A stretch of 64,000 nt of DNA from CBDHEY01 sp965262305. GTDB lineage: Bacteria > Pseudomonadota > Gammaproteobacteria > Pseudomonadales > Cellvibrionaceae. The translations under genes were made by a program, and so were the position numbers. The stretch's first letter is position 1. Each line of letters opens with the position of its first letter. The DNA lies in the NCBI GenBank assembly GCA_965262305.1, contig CBDHEY010000004.1:1364001-1428000 (forward strand), given 5' to 3'. This document shows, one piece after another, positions 37,789-46,368 of the stretch. A model generated the notes under the pieces. That model worked only from the letters and a program-made list of their open reading frames with translations, ran no database searches and was not told the DNA's origin.

Positions 37789-38088
37789 TTAGATATTGGC
37801 TCCGGCATTTTTAAGTGCGGCCACGTAATCACCGGAATGGCGATGTTCGGAAATGACCTGTAATAAGGTCTTACCCTCATTATTAAAGGCATTAATATTG
37901 CGGTCGTCTTCACAAAAGAAACGAACAAATGAAGCAAAGTTTTCTGCTTTCATACCACGATAAGCGCGCTCTAACGCGATATAGTCTTGGTCGAGTTCAC
38001 CCTGTTGCTGAACGTTTAAAAAGCCCTTTACGCGATCATCATCAAATACTTCACCGAGGACTTTTTGTTTATCTTTTTTTAATGCCAT
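37789..38088 (-). CDS. PA4642 family protein
   Basis: 99 aa, acidic and basic mixed, with DKQKVLGEVFDDDRVKGFLN, LERAYRGMKAENFASFVRFF and TLLQVISEHRHSGDYVAALK. This matches the short Pseudomonas PA4642-type proteins by eye. Function unknown. Likely cotranscribed with cysZ. Confidence 0.85.
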   Translation of the reverse strand: MALKKDKQKVLGEVFDDDRVKGFLNVQQQGELDQDYIALERAYRGMKAENFASFVRFFCEDDRNINAFNNEGKTLLQVISEHRHSGDYVAALKNAGANI

Positions 38089-38183
38089 TTGATCTACTCT
38101 TAAAATTCACTTTCAGTTGTCACTTATCGAGAGGCTCGTAGTCGTTTTAGAGCTTCTTTAATCTATCTTTCTATAAATATAAA

Positions 38184-39629
38184 TTAATTCTCAAGTTTTT
38201 CTTTCAGTATTTTGTTTACCTGTTGCGGGTTCGCCTGGCCTTTAGAGGCTTTCATAATTTGACCAACAAAAAAGCCCATCATTTTTGGGCGTTTTTCCGG
38301 ATCTGCCGCGCGGTAATTATCCACCTGTTTTTGGTTTGCCACTAAAATGTCATCGACCATTTTTTCAATAGCGCCGGTATCAGACACCTGTTTCAATCCT
38401 TTAGATTCAATAATTTCATCGGCGGTTCCTTCGCCGTTGCAAATTGCTTCAAATACGGTTTTAGCAATCTTGTTGGATATGGTTTGGTCCTTGATTCTTT
38501 TGATTACGCCAGATAAAAGTTCTGGTGTAACGTTGCTCTCTGCCAAGGATTGATCCGAGCTGTTAAGGTAACCAGATAGATCACCAATTATCCAATTTGC
38601 CGCTAACTTCGCATCTTGGCACATTTTGGTCGTTTTCTCAAAGAAATCTGAATACTCTGCATCTGCACTTAAAATGCCCGCATCATAGGCAGAAAGCGTG
38701 TACTCTGATTCAAAGCGTTTTTTTCGCGCATCCGGAAGTTCTGGCAGGTTTGCGCGAATATCTTCTATGTAGGAGTCGTCAATTTCCACTGGAAGTAAGT
38801 CGGGACAAGGAAAATATCTGTAATCATTTGCTTCTTCTTTGGAGCGCATAGAACGTGCGGTATGGCTTTCCCCATCGTAAAGACGCGTCTCTTGTGTTAT
38901 TTTTCCACCATCTTCAATGATTTCGATTTGGCGTTCAACTTCTTGCTCAATACACTGTTCCATGAACTTAAATGAATTCAGGTTCTTGGTTTCCGTGCGT
39001 GTGCCAAATTTTTCTTCACCTTTCAGTCTTACCGAAATATTCACATCGAAACGCATAGAGCCTTGAGCCATTTTTCCATCGCAGATTCCCAGCGAGGTGA
39101 CAATGGAATGCAATTTTTTTGCAAAAGCGACGGCTTCTTCGGCATTGCGCATATCCGGTTCTGTTACCACCTCAATAAGTGGCGTTCCGGCACGGTTCAA
39201 GTCTATTCCTGACATGCCTTGAAAATCTTCATGGAGAGATTTGCCTGCGTCTTCTTCAAGATGAGCATGATGAATGCGGACTCGTTTTTCCTGTCCATTT
39301 TCTAATTCGAGATCCACATAGCCGGGGCCAACGATGGGACTATCTAGCTGCGTCGTTTGATAACCTTTTGGTAAGTCTGGGTAGAAATAGTTTTTACGTT
39401 CAAAAACAGATCGTTTACCAATTTCAGCGTTCACGGCTAGACCAAACATAGTGGCAAAACGAAAAGCCTGAGCATTCGCCACGGGTAAGGTTCCCGGCAT
39501 AGCCAAATCGACTAATGATGCTTGAGTATTGGGTTCTGCGCCAAACGCGATGCTCGAACCAGAAAAAATCTTAGATTGGGTAGCGAGTTGTACGTGAACT
39601 TCCAACCCGATTACAGTTTCCCATTCCAT
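38184..39629 (-). CDS. gatB: Asp-tRNA(Asn)/Glu-tRNA(Gln) amidotransferase subunit B
   Basis: 481 aa. It starts WETVIGLEVHVQLATQSKIFSG and has the zinc-poor catalytic core with NRAGTPLIEVVTEPDM and DYRYFPCPDLLPVEI, and the C-terminal YqeY-like tail domain (GFFVGQIMKASKGQANPQ). Works with GatA and GatC to amidate mischarged tRNAs. Third gene of gatCAB, 25 bp after gatA. Confidence 0.97.
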   Translation of the reverse strand: MEWETVIGLEVHVQLATQSKIFSGSSIAFGAEPNTQASLVDLAMPGTLPVANAQAFRFATMFGLAVNAEIGKRSVFERKNYFYPDLPKGYQTTQLDSPIVGPGYVDLELENGQEKRVRIHHAHLEEDAGKSLHEDFQGMSGIDLNRAGTPLIEVVTEPDMRNAEEAVAFAKKLHSIVTSLGICDGKMAQGSMRFDVNISVRLKGEEKFGTRTETKNLNSFKFMEQCIEQEVERQIEIIEDGGKITQETRLYDGESHTARSMRSKEEANDYRYFPCPDLLPVEIDDSYIEDIRANLPELPDARKKRFESEYTLSAYDAGILSADAEYSDFFEKTTKMCQDAKLAANWIIGDLSGYLNSSDQSLAESNVTPELLSGVIKRIKDQTISNKIAKTVFEAICNGEGTADEIIESKGLKQVSDTGAIEKMVDDILVANQKQVDNYRAADPEKRPKMMGFFVGQIMKASKGQANPQQVNKILKEKLEN

Positions 39630-39654
39630 TTTGATACCTTCTAATAAATATTGT

Positions 39655-41109
39655 TTAAGCCAGGTTGGCAGGTTTTAACTGATGGAATTCGGTATTTTGC
39701 TGAAATTTGTGCGCGACATTGAGCAGTAAAGATTCAGCAAAATAATTGCCTATTAGCTGCAGTCCAACGGGTTTGTCCTCGACTAGACCACAGGGAATCG
39801 ACATGCCTGGTAATCCCGCAAGATTGGTCGATATCGTGTAGATATCTTCTAAATACATGGCGACGGGATTATCGCCTTTTGAACCAAATTCAAAGGCGGG
39901 TGCTGGGCAGGTTGGGCCAACAACAACATCAACGTCATTAAAAGCGTCGACGAAGTCTTGTTTAATTAAACGTCTTACCTGTTGCGCTTTCGTATAATAG
40001 GCATCGTAATATCCAGCCGATAAGGCATAGGTACCCACTAGAATACGGCGTTTTACTTCGTCTCCAAACCCTTCACTGCGAGAGCGCATATAGAGATCTT
40101 GGAGATCTTTGGGATCTTCACAACGGTAACCGTACCTCACGCCATCGAACCGAGACAAGTTGGCTGAACATTCAGCGGGAGCAATAACATAATATGCGGG
40201 AACAGATAAATGGGAATTAGGTAGAGAGATTTCTTTTATTTTTGCGCCGAGACTTTCGAGGTTTTTTATCGCATCTTCAACAGCTTTTTGCGTGCCCGGA
40301 TGAAGTCCCTCGCCAAAATATTCTTTTGGGATGCCTATTTTTAGCCCTTCAACAGAATCATTTAAAGTTGCAGCGTAATCTGGAATGGATTCATCCACTG
40401 AAGTGGAGTCTTTATCATCATAACTTGCCATCACATTAAGCATGATGGCGGCGTCTTCCGCTGTTTTCGACAAAATCCCACCTTGATCGAGGCTAGATGC
40501 AAATGCAATCATGCCCCAACGAGATACTCGTCCATAGGTTGGCTTAATACCCGTCAACCCACAAAGACTTGCAGGCTGTCTGATTGAGCCTCCTGTATCT
40601 GTAGCTGTAGCTGCGGGCGCTAAATGGGCGGCAACACAAGCCGCCGATCCACCAGAAGATCCGCCAGGCACACATTTTGTGTTCCAGGGGTTTTTCACTG
40701 GACCGAAGTAGCTGGTTTCATTAGATGAACCCATGGCAAATTCATCCATATTTGTTTTGCCTAAGGTCACCGCGCCAGCTGCGATGAAATTTTCTACCAC
40801 AGTAGCGTTATATGGAGGAATAAAGTTTTCCAACATTTTTGAACCACAGGTCGTTTTTACTCCCTCGGTACAAAAAATATCTTTGTGAGCGATAGGCACA
40901 CCGCAAAGAGCGGGAGCATCTCCTTTAGCTAGCTGTTCATCGGCCTTTTTCGCTTGTTCTAAAGCGAGAGCTTCGCTAATAGTGACGTAGCTGTTGAAGG
41001 TTGTATCGAGCGTTTTTGCTCGTTCGAGATAATGGCTGGTTATTTCTGTACTCGAAAACGCTTTTGATTTAAGTTTTTCGATTATTTCTGCAAGGGTTAA
41101 CTCGTGCAT
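39655..41109 (-). CDS. gatA: Asp-tRNA(Asn)/Glu-tRNA(Gln) amidotransferase subunit A
   Basis: 484-aa amidase-signature glutaminase. Catalytic Lys in PIAHKDIFCTEG, Ser-cisSer-Lys region in PGGSSGGSAACVAA and DTGGSIRQPASLCG. It releases ammonia from glutamine for GatB. Between gatC and gatB on the minus strand. Confidence 0.97.
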   Translation of the reverse strand: MHELTLAEIIEKLKSKAFSSTEITSHYLERAKTLDTTFNSYVTISEALALEQAKKADEQLAKGDAPALCGVPIAHKDIFCTEGVKTTCGSKMLENFIPPYNATVVENFIAAGAVTLGKTNMDEFAMGSSNETSYFGPVKNPWNTKCVPGGSSGGSAACVAAHLAPAATATDTGGSIRQPASLCGLTGIKPTYGRVSRWGMIAFASSLDQGGILSKTAEDAAIMLNVMASYDDKDSTSVDESIPDYAATLNDSVEGLKIGIPKEYFGEGLHPGTQKAVEDAIKNLESLGAKIKEISLPNSHLSVPAYYVIAPAECSANLSRFDGVRYGYRCEDPKDLQDLYMRSRSEGFGDEVKRRILVGTYALSAGYYDAYYTKAQQVRRLIKQDFVDAFNDVDVVVGPTCPAPAFEFGSKGDNPVAMYLEDIYTISTNLAGLPGMSIPCGLVEDKPVGLQLIGNYFAESLLLNVAHKFQQNTEFHQLKPANLA

Positions 41110-41175
41110 CGATTTTATTCCACTCGATATGATTCGTTATATGCTGGGCGCTTAAATTGGTTATTCAACAAGACT

Positions 41176-41457
41176 TTATTCAATAACCTTGGGAACGAGG
41201 TAAAGTCCCTCTTCTACTTGGGGTGCAACATTTTGGAACTTATCTCGTTGATTGACTTCCGTGACTTCGTCTGCTCTTAATTTTTGCACTGCATCAAGAG
41301 GATGAGCCATAGGCGCAACGTCTTTCGTATCGGTAGTCTGTAACTGGTTTACAAGTTCAAGTACGTCAGATATTCGCTTTGCAGTATCTTCCGCTGTTTC
41401 TTCATCAATTTTTAAGCGCGCTAATAAAGCTAACTTTTGGATTTCAGAGGGATCCAC
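41176..41457 (-). CDS. gatC: Asp-tRNA(Asn)/Glu-tRNA(Gln) amidotransferase subunit C
   Basis: 93 aa with IQKLALLARLKIDEETAED, MAHPLDAVQKLRADEVTE and a C-terminal YLVPKVIE, the normal GatC form. First gene of gatCAB, divergent from mreB across a 239-bp region that should hold both promoters. Confidence 0.95.
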   Translation of the reverse strand: MDPSEIQKLALLARLKIDEETAEDTAKRISDVLELVNQLQTTDTKDVAPMAHPLDAVQKLRADEVTEVNQRDKFQNVAPQVEEGLYLVPKVIE

Positions 41458-41696
41458 TCAAAACTCCACATTCGGTAAATTAGTACTAATATAAATTCGG
41501 GGCGTCACGTTAACATATTTGTGCCTTGCTCTAAATCCCTCGCGTTGTTAGAGTGCGAGGATTTAGCGGGAAAAGTGGGCCACAGCCGCATAATGCGCTG
41601 AAATTGCTTATAAAATAAACGTATGGAATGTCAGAACAGTCCGTTTAGTTTCGCCCCTCATAAATTTCAAAATATTAATAAAGGTTATCTAGCTTC

Positions 41697-42728
41697 ATGT
41701 TAAAGCGTCTAAAAGGTTTTTTTTCCAATGACTTGTCAATTGATTTGGGCACTGCCAACACGCTTATATATGTTCGGGAAAAGGGCATTGTGTTAAACGA
41801 ACCCTCGGTGGTTGCGATAAGAAACCAAAATGGACAAAAATCGGTTGAAGCTGTTGGTGTAGCGGCAAAGCGTATGCTAGGTAGAACTCCGGGTAATATT
41901 ACGGCGATTAGACCTCTGAAAGACGGAGTTATCGCAGATTTCCAAGTTACTGAAAAGATGCTTCAGCATTTTATCAAAAAAGTGCATGAAAATAGCTGGT
42001 TTCAGCCAAGTCCGAGAGTGCTCGTGTGTGTTCCTTGTCTTTCTACTGAAGTAGAAAAGCGAGCAATTAGAGAATCTGCCCTTGGTGCCGGGGCAAGAGA
42101 AGTGCGTTTGATTGAAGAGCCTATGGCCGCCGCAATAGGAGCAGGCTTAAGCGTTGAAGATGCTACTGGCTCTATGGTTGTTGATATTGGTGGAGGTACC
42201 ACCGAAATCGCGATTATTTCTCTTAACGGGGTCGTTTTATCAGATTCAGTTAGAATTGGTGGTGACCGTTTTGATGAAGCCGTGGTTAATTATGTACGTC
42301 GTAAATACGGTAGTGTGATCGGTGATGCGACTGCTGAAAAAATCAAAAAGGAAATTGGCTGTGGATATGCAGGCAGTGAGGTTTTAGAGATCGATGTCCG
42401 AGGGCGCAATCTCGCTGAAGGTGTGCCTCGCAGTTTTACGCTCAATAGTGATGAGGTGTTAGAAGCATTGCAGGAACCTTTGTCTGGAATTGTTCAGTCC
42501 ATAAAAAGCGCTTTAGAGAAATGCCCACCCGAATTAGCCTCCGATATTGCAGAAAGTGGGATTGTCGTTACAGGTGGGGGTGCCTTGTTGCGAGATCTAG
42601 ATCGTTTGCTGATGGAAGAAACAGGGCTGCCCGTGCTTATAGCGGAAGATCCTCTGACTTGTGTTGCCCGTGGTGGTGGGAAAGCAATGGAAATTATGGA
42701 TCAATATAAGATAGATTTGGTCTACTAA
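41697..42728 (+). CDS. mreB: Rod shape-determining protein MreB
   Basis: 343-aa actin homologue: phosphate-1 loop DLGTANTLIYV, phosphate-2 loop MVVDIGGGTTEIAII, adenosine loop GIVVTGGGALLRDLD. It forms membrane-bound filaments that direct elongation. First of mreBCD. The ATG directly follows an AAAGG-type ribosome binding site. Confidence 0.98.
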   Translation: MLKRLKGFFSNDLSIDLGTANTLIYVREKGIVLNEPSVVAIRNQNGQKSVEAVGVAAKRMLGRTPGNITAIRPLKDGVIADFQVTEKMLQHFIKKVHENSWFQPSPRVLVCVPCLSTEVEKRAIRESALGAGAREVRLIEEPMAAAIGAGLSVEDATGSMVVDIGGGTTEIAIISLNGVVLSDSVRIGGDRFDEAVVNYVRRKYGSVIGDATAEKIKKEIGCGYAGSEVLEIDVRGRNLAEGVPRSFTLNSDEVLEALQEPLSGIVQSIKSALEKCPPELASDIAESGIVVTGGGALLRDLDRLLMEETGLPVLIAEDPLTCVARGGGKAMEIMDQYKIDLVY

Positions 42729-42798
42729 ATTGATTCAATACTTCGCTTATTAGTAAGCATATTAAACCGGTTTAACAGCAGAATCGGGAGAGGTAAAA

Positions 42799-43635
42799 AT
42801 CAAACCGATTTTTTTTAAAGATTCGTCCCCCGCGCTAAAGGCGATACTTCTTGTTGTAGTCTCTATAGCGATAGCTGTGATCTACATTTATACCGATTGG
42901 TTAGATAAGTTAAAAAGCCAATCGGCAGATCTTTCTGCTCCTTTGTACTGGGTAACTAGCCTGCCTGACCGTGCCGAAAACTGGGCTGATAACCGCTTGA
43001 TGTCGCGGGAAAAGCTTATTCAAGAAAACGAAGCTTTGCGCACGGAAGTTCTAGTTCTAAAAAGAAAAGCGCAGCAGACCGCAGCATTAGAAGCGGAAAA
43101 TGTGCGGCTAAGGCAGTTACTAAATTCAGCAGATTCTATTGATGATCAAGTGCTTATTGCAGAGTTAATTGGGGTGTCTCCAGACCCAAATGAGCACAAA
43201 GTAGTGATTAATCGGGGTCGTAGCCAAGGAGTCTATGAAGGACAGGCGTTGCTCGATGCTTCGGGGTTGATGGGTCAGATCGTCGAGGTTGGTGAATTTA
43301 CGTCTAAAGCGCTTTTGGTGACGGATATTAACCATGCTATTCCTGTTCAAATAAGTCGAAACGGTGTTCGTCTCGTTGCAGAAGGCGTAAGCAATTTATT
43401 TGAACTTGTCATTCCATTTGTCGCGAATACAGAAGATATCGTGGTGGGGGATGAGTTAGTGAGTTCTGGTCTTGGGCAAAGATTTCCTGCGGGTTACCCT
43501 GTTGCAACCATTTCTTCAGTGCAAATTGATCCCGGAGAAACTTTTGCTCGTGTAACCGCAAAGCCTAAAGCGGAGTTAAACCGCAGTCGTCACGTTTTAC
43601 TGGTGTTTGATAAACCGCCTTCGGCAACCAATTAG
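42799..43635 (+). CDS. mreC: Rod shape-determining protein MreC (no canonical start for the full protein)
   Basis: The MreC fold is clear: a TM segment (LKAILLVVVSIAIAVIYIY), a coiled coil (REKLIQENEALRTEVLVLKR) and beta-barrels (NRGRSQGVYEGQALLDASGL). The first canonical start, GTG 42877, cuts the TM helix. In-frame sequence upstream gives KPIFFKDSSPALKAIL, and a strong GGGAGAGG sits 5 nt before an ATC at 42799, where start spacing is ideal. So either ATC (or GTA 42793) is a rare start or the start codon carries an error. I report the longer form; the conservative one is 42877-43635. Confidence 0.85.
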   Translation: MKPIFFKDSSPALKAILLVVVSIAIAVIYIYTDWLDKLKSQSADLSAPLYWVTSLPDRAENWADNRLMSREKLIQENEALRTEVLVLKRKAQQTAALEAENVRLRQLLNSADSIDDQVLIAELIGVSPDPNEHKVVINRGRSQGVYEGQALLDASGLMGQIVEVGEFTSKALLVTDINHAIPVQISRNGVRLVAEGVSNLFELVIPFVANTEDIVVGDELVSSGLGQRFPAGYPVATISSVQIDPGETFARVTAKPKAELNRSRHVLLVFDKPPSATN

Positions 43636-43731
43636 CGTTAGTTGAACAAGTTATCTTTAATATTATTAATGGCGCTTAGAAGCTTAACTTAAATAAATTA
43701 TAAATTAGTCATTTTATCTACAGTGAGTTAG

Positions 43732-44226
43732 ATGTTTAAACCAGCAAGCAATATGCTTTTTCATGGCTTGTCAGCTAGCATGATATTGCTGGCTTTGCTG
43801 GTATCTGTCTTCCCTATTCCGCCTCAATATCAAACAATACGCCCCGAGTTTATATGCTTGATACTGATTTATTGGATTATTTTTACGCCTCAACGCATTG
43901 GAATGGTTTACGCGGCATGCGTAGGTTTGCTGCAGGATATCGCCGCTGGGGCCGTATGGGGTGCACATATGATGGCGTTGGTGATTGTCAGCTACATCTG
44001 CATTCTTTCCTATCAGCGCTTTCAAAGCTATTCAATATGGCACCAATCTCTTTGGGTTTTTGTGCTCATCGGAATGCATCAATCCGTAGTAAACTGGATT
44101 CAAGGGTTAAATGGCTACAGCAGTGATGTCGCTGCGCTTATTGTTTCGACTCTGGTGACAGCATTATTTTGGCCAGTTGTATTTTTACTGATGTCTAGAC
44201 TACGTCAGTTTTATCGAATTCATTAA
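43732..44226 (+). CDS. mreD: Rod shape-determining protein MreD
   Basis: 164-aa inner-membrane protein with about five helices and the family-typical FPIPPQYQTIRPEFICLILIYW and VGLLQDIAAGAVWGAH. Completes mreBCD of the elongasome. 96 bp after mreC. Confidence 0.93.
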   Translation: MFKPASNMLFHGLSASMILLALLVSVFPIPPQYQTIRPEFICLILIYWIIFTPQRIGMVYAACVGLLQDIAAGAVWGAHMMALVIVSYICILSYQRFQSYSIWHQSLWVFVLIGMHQSVVNWIQGLNGYSSDVAALIVSTLVTALFWPVVFLLMSRLRQFYRIH

Positions 44227-44252
44227 TGGAGCATTAACATAAAGAGGCACAT

Positions 44253-44852
44253 ATGTCTTTTCCTAGCGCGAACAAATTAAGGTATTTGAATTTGGCGTCT
44301 AAATCGCCGCGAAGGGCTGAATTACTTCAGCAAATTGGCGTCCAATTTCAAGTAGTTAGTGTTAACGTCGAAGAAATTCATAGAAAGTCAGAATCCGCGA
44401 TGGATTACGTGACTCGTCTAGCGAAAGAAAAGGCACTTGCTGGCTATGCTGTTGATAATACGATGCCCGTTTTAGGAGCCGATACGATTGTTGAGTGTTT
44501 AGGTGCAATCCTTGAAAAACCGCAGGACCAAGAGGATGCTGTAAACACGCTCGTTTCTCTTTCTGGTAAAACCCAAAATGTCATCACAGCAATGGCCATT
44601 GCTTTTGAAAATGACGTTATCGAGGCCCAAAGTGAGACTCGAATTGTATTTAGAGAAGTAACACATGAAGAAGCCGAAGCCTATTGGTCGACAGGCGAAC
44701 CGCAAGACAAAGCAGGGAGTTACGCTATTCAAGGGTTGGGTGCCGCATTCGTAAAGGAAATGTGCGGGAGCTACTCGGGCGTGGTTGGCTTATCAATTGA
44801 AAAGTTAGTGCCAATGTTAAAGCATGTAAAAATACCGATTTGGCAAGGTTAA
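44253..44852 (+). CDS. maf: Maf-family nucleotide pyrophosphatase (YhdE type)
   Basis: 199 aa: LNLASKSPRRAELLQQIGV, RLAKEKALAGY, LGADTIVECLGAILEKPQD and SYAIQGLGAAFVKEMCGSYSGVVGL (in part). It hydrolyses dTTP/UTP or modified nucleotides. Its position between mreD and rng is conserved. Confidence 0.93.
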   Translation: MSFPSANKLRYLNLASKSPRRAELLQQIGVQFQVVSVNVEEIHRKSESAMDYVTRLAKEKALAGYAVDNTMPVLGADTIVECLGAILEKPQDQEDAVNTLVSLSGKTQNVITAMAIAFENDVIEAQSETRIVFREVTHEEAEAYWSTGEPQDKAGSYAIQGLGAAFVKEMCGSYSGVVGLSIEKLVPMLKHVKIPIWQG

Positions 44853-44864
44853 GTAACATCGCCT

Positions 44865-46346
44865 ATGACAGAAGAAATTTTAGTTAATTTTAGTCCAGCA
44901 GAAACTCGAGCTGCTGTAGTAGAAAACGGTGTACTTCAAGAAGTATATGTAGAGCGCTCTCGTAGTAAAGGCTTCGTGGGTAACATATACAAGGGAAAAG
45001 TTAGTCGTGTTTTACCGGGTATGCAAGCGGCGTTCGTGGATATTGGCCAGGAAAAAGCTGGGTTTATTCATGCTGCTGATGTCTTACCCTTGGACAAAAA
45101 TGGTCATGAAGCAAAATCAAATTCTGAAGCAGATATCCGTGAACTACTTCGCGAAGGCCAATCACTTTTAGTTCAAGTGGCTAAAGATCCTATCAGTACA
45201 AAGGGTGCGCGTCTTACTACTCACCTCTCAGTATCGGCAAGATACCTCGTCTATATGCCTAATACAGACCGAATTGGGGTCTCAAATAAGATCGAAGATG
45301 ATGAAGAACGAGAAAGGCTTAAAGCGCTAGTCGCAAAAGTCGCTGATGAATATAAGGAGAAATATTCAATTGGTGGATTTATTATTCGTACTGTAGCAGA
45401 AGGGGCAACGGAAGAAGAACTAAGAGCCGATATTCCCTATGTATTTCGACTTTGGGAAGACTTAGAAAAAGCCTGTAAGAAAGTAAAAACACCGAATCAG
45501 GTTTATGAAGACTTACCGCTATATCTGCGCACAATTCGAGATTTTATGCGTCCAAATATTGAAAAGGTAAGGATTGATTCACGCGAATGCTTCGCCAAAA
45601 TGGAAAAATTCGCCAAGCATTACGCTCCAGAAGTGAGAGAAAGGATCGAACATTACCCTGGCGAACGTCCTTTGTTTGAGTTGTATGGTGTAGAGACGGA
45701 GATTCAAAAAGCACTAGACAAAAAAGTCCCGTTAAAATCTGGTGGCTATTTAATTGTTGAACAAATGGAAGCCATGTCTACTATAGATGTTAATACAGGT
45801 GCATTTGTTGGGCATCGTAATCTAGAGGAAACCATATTCAAAACGAATTTGGAAGCGGCCGCGGCTATCGCAAGACAACTCAGGGTGAGGAACCTTGGCG
45901 GCATCATTATATTGGACTTTATTGATATGCAAGACGAAGAGCACAAAAGGCAAGTGCTTCGTACGCTTGAAAAATGTATGGAAAAAGATAAAACAAAAAC
46001 GGCCATTACTGGTGTGTCGGAATTAGGGTTAGTTGAAATGACGCGCAAGCGAACCCGGGAATCCCTCGAACAGGCTTTAAGTGAACCCTGTAATGTATGT
46101 GGTGGTAAAGGTGTAATAAAAACGGCGGAGACAATTTGTTACGAGATCTTCCGCGAGATATTGAGAGAAGCACGTGCCTATGATGCTCAGAAATATATTG
46201 TATTGGCTTCACAAAAAGTCATAGATTTACTTATAGATGAAGAATCGGACAATGTCGCAGATTTGGAGGACTTTATTGGTCGTCCGTTAGAGTTTAGGGT
46301 AGAAACCTTATACCATCAGGAACAGTACGATATTGTTCTAGCCTAG
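44865..46346 (+). CDS. rng: Ribonuclease G
   Basis: 493 aa. S1 domain (EVYVERSRSKGFVGNIYKGK, GMQAAFVDIG), RNase E/G core with catalytic aspartates (STIDVNTGAFVG, GGIIILDFIDM) and the Zn-link CNVCGGKG. It processes 16S rRNA 5' ends and degrades mRNA. Lies 12 bp after maf. Confidence 0.97.
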   Translation: MTEEILVNFSPAETRAAVVENGVLQEVYVERSRSKGFVGNIYKGKVSRVLPGMQAAFVDIGQEKAGFIHAADVLPLDKNGHEAKSNSEADIRELLREGQSLLVQVAKDPISTKGARLTTHLSVSARYLVYMPNTDRIGVSNKIEDDEERERLKALVAKVADEYKEKYSIGGFIIRTVAEGATEEELRADIPYVFRLWEDLEKACKKVKTPNQVYEDLPLYLRTIRDFMRPNIEKVRIDSRECFAKMEKFAKHYAPEVRERIEHYPGERPLFELYGVETEIQKALDKKVPLKSGGYLIVEQMEAMSTIDVNTGAFVGHRNLEETIFKTNLEAAAAIARQLRVRNLGGIIILDFIDMQDEEHKRQVLRTLEKCMEKDKTKTAITGVSELGLVEMTRKRTRESLEQALSEPCNVCGGKGVIKTAETICYEIFREILREARAYDAQKYIVLASQKVIDLLIDEESDNVADLEDFIGRPLEFRVETLYHQEQYDIVLA

Positions 46347-46368
46347 TGCGGCATAGTTGTAATTATTA

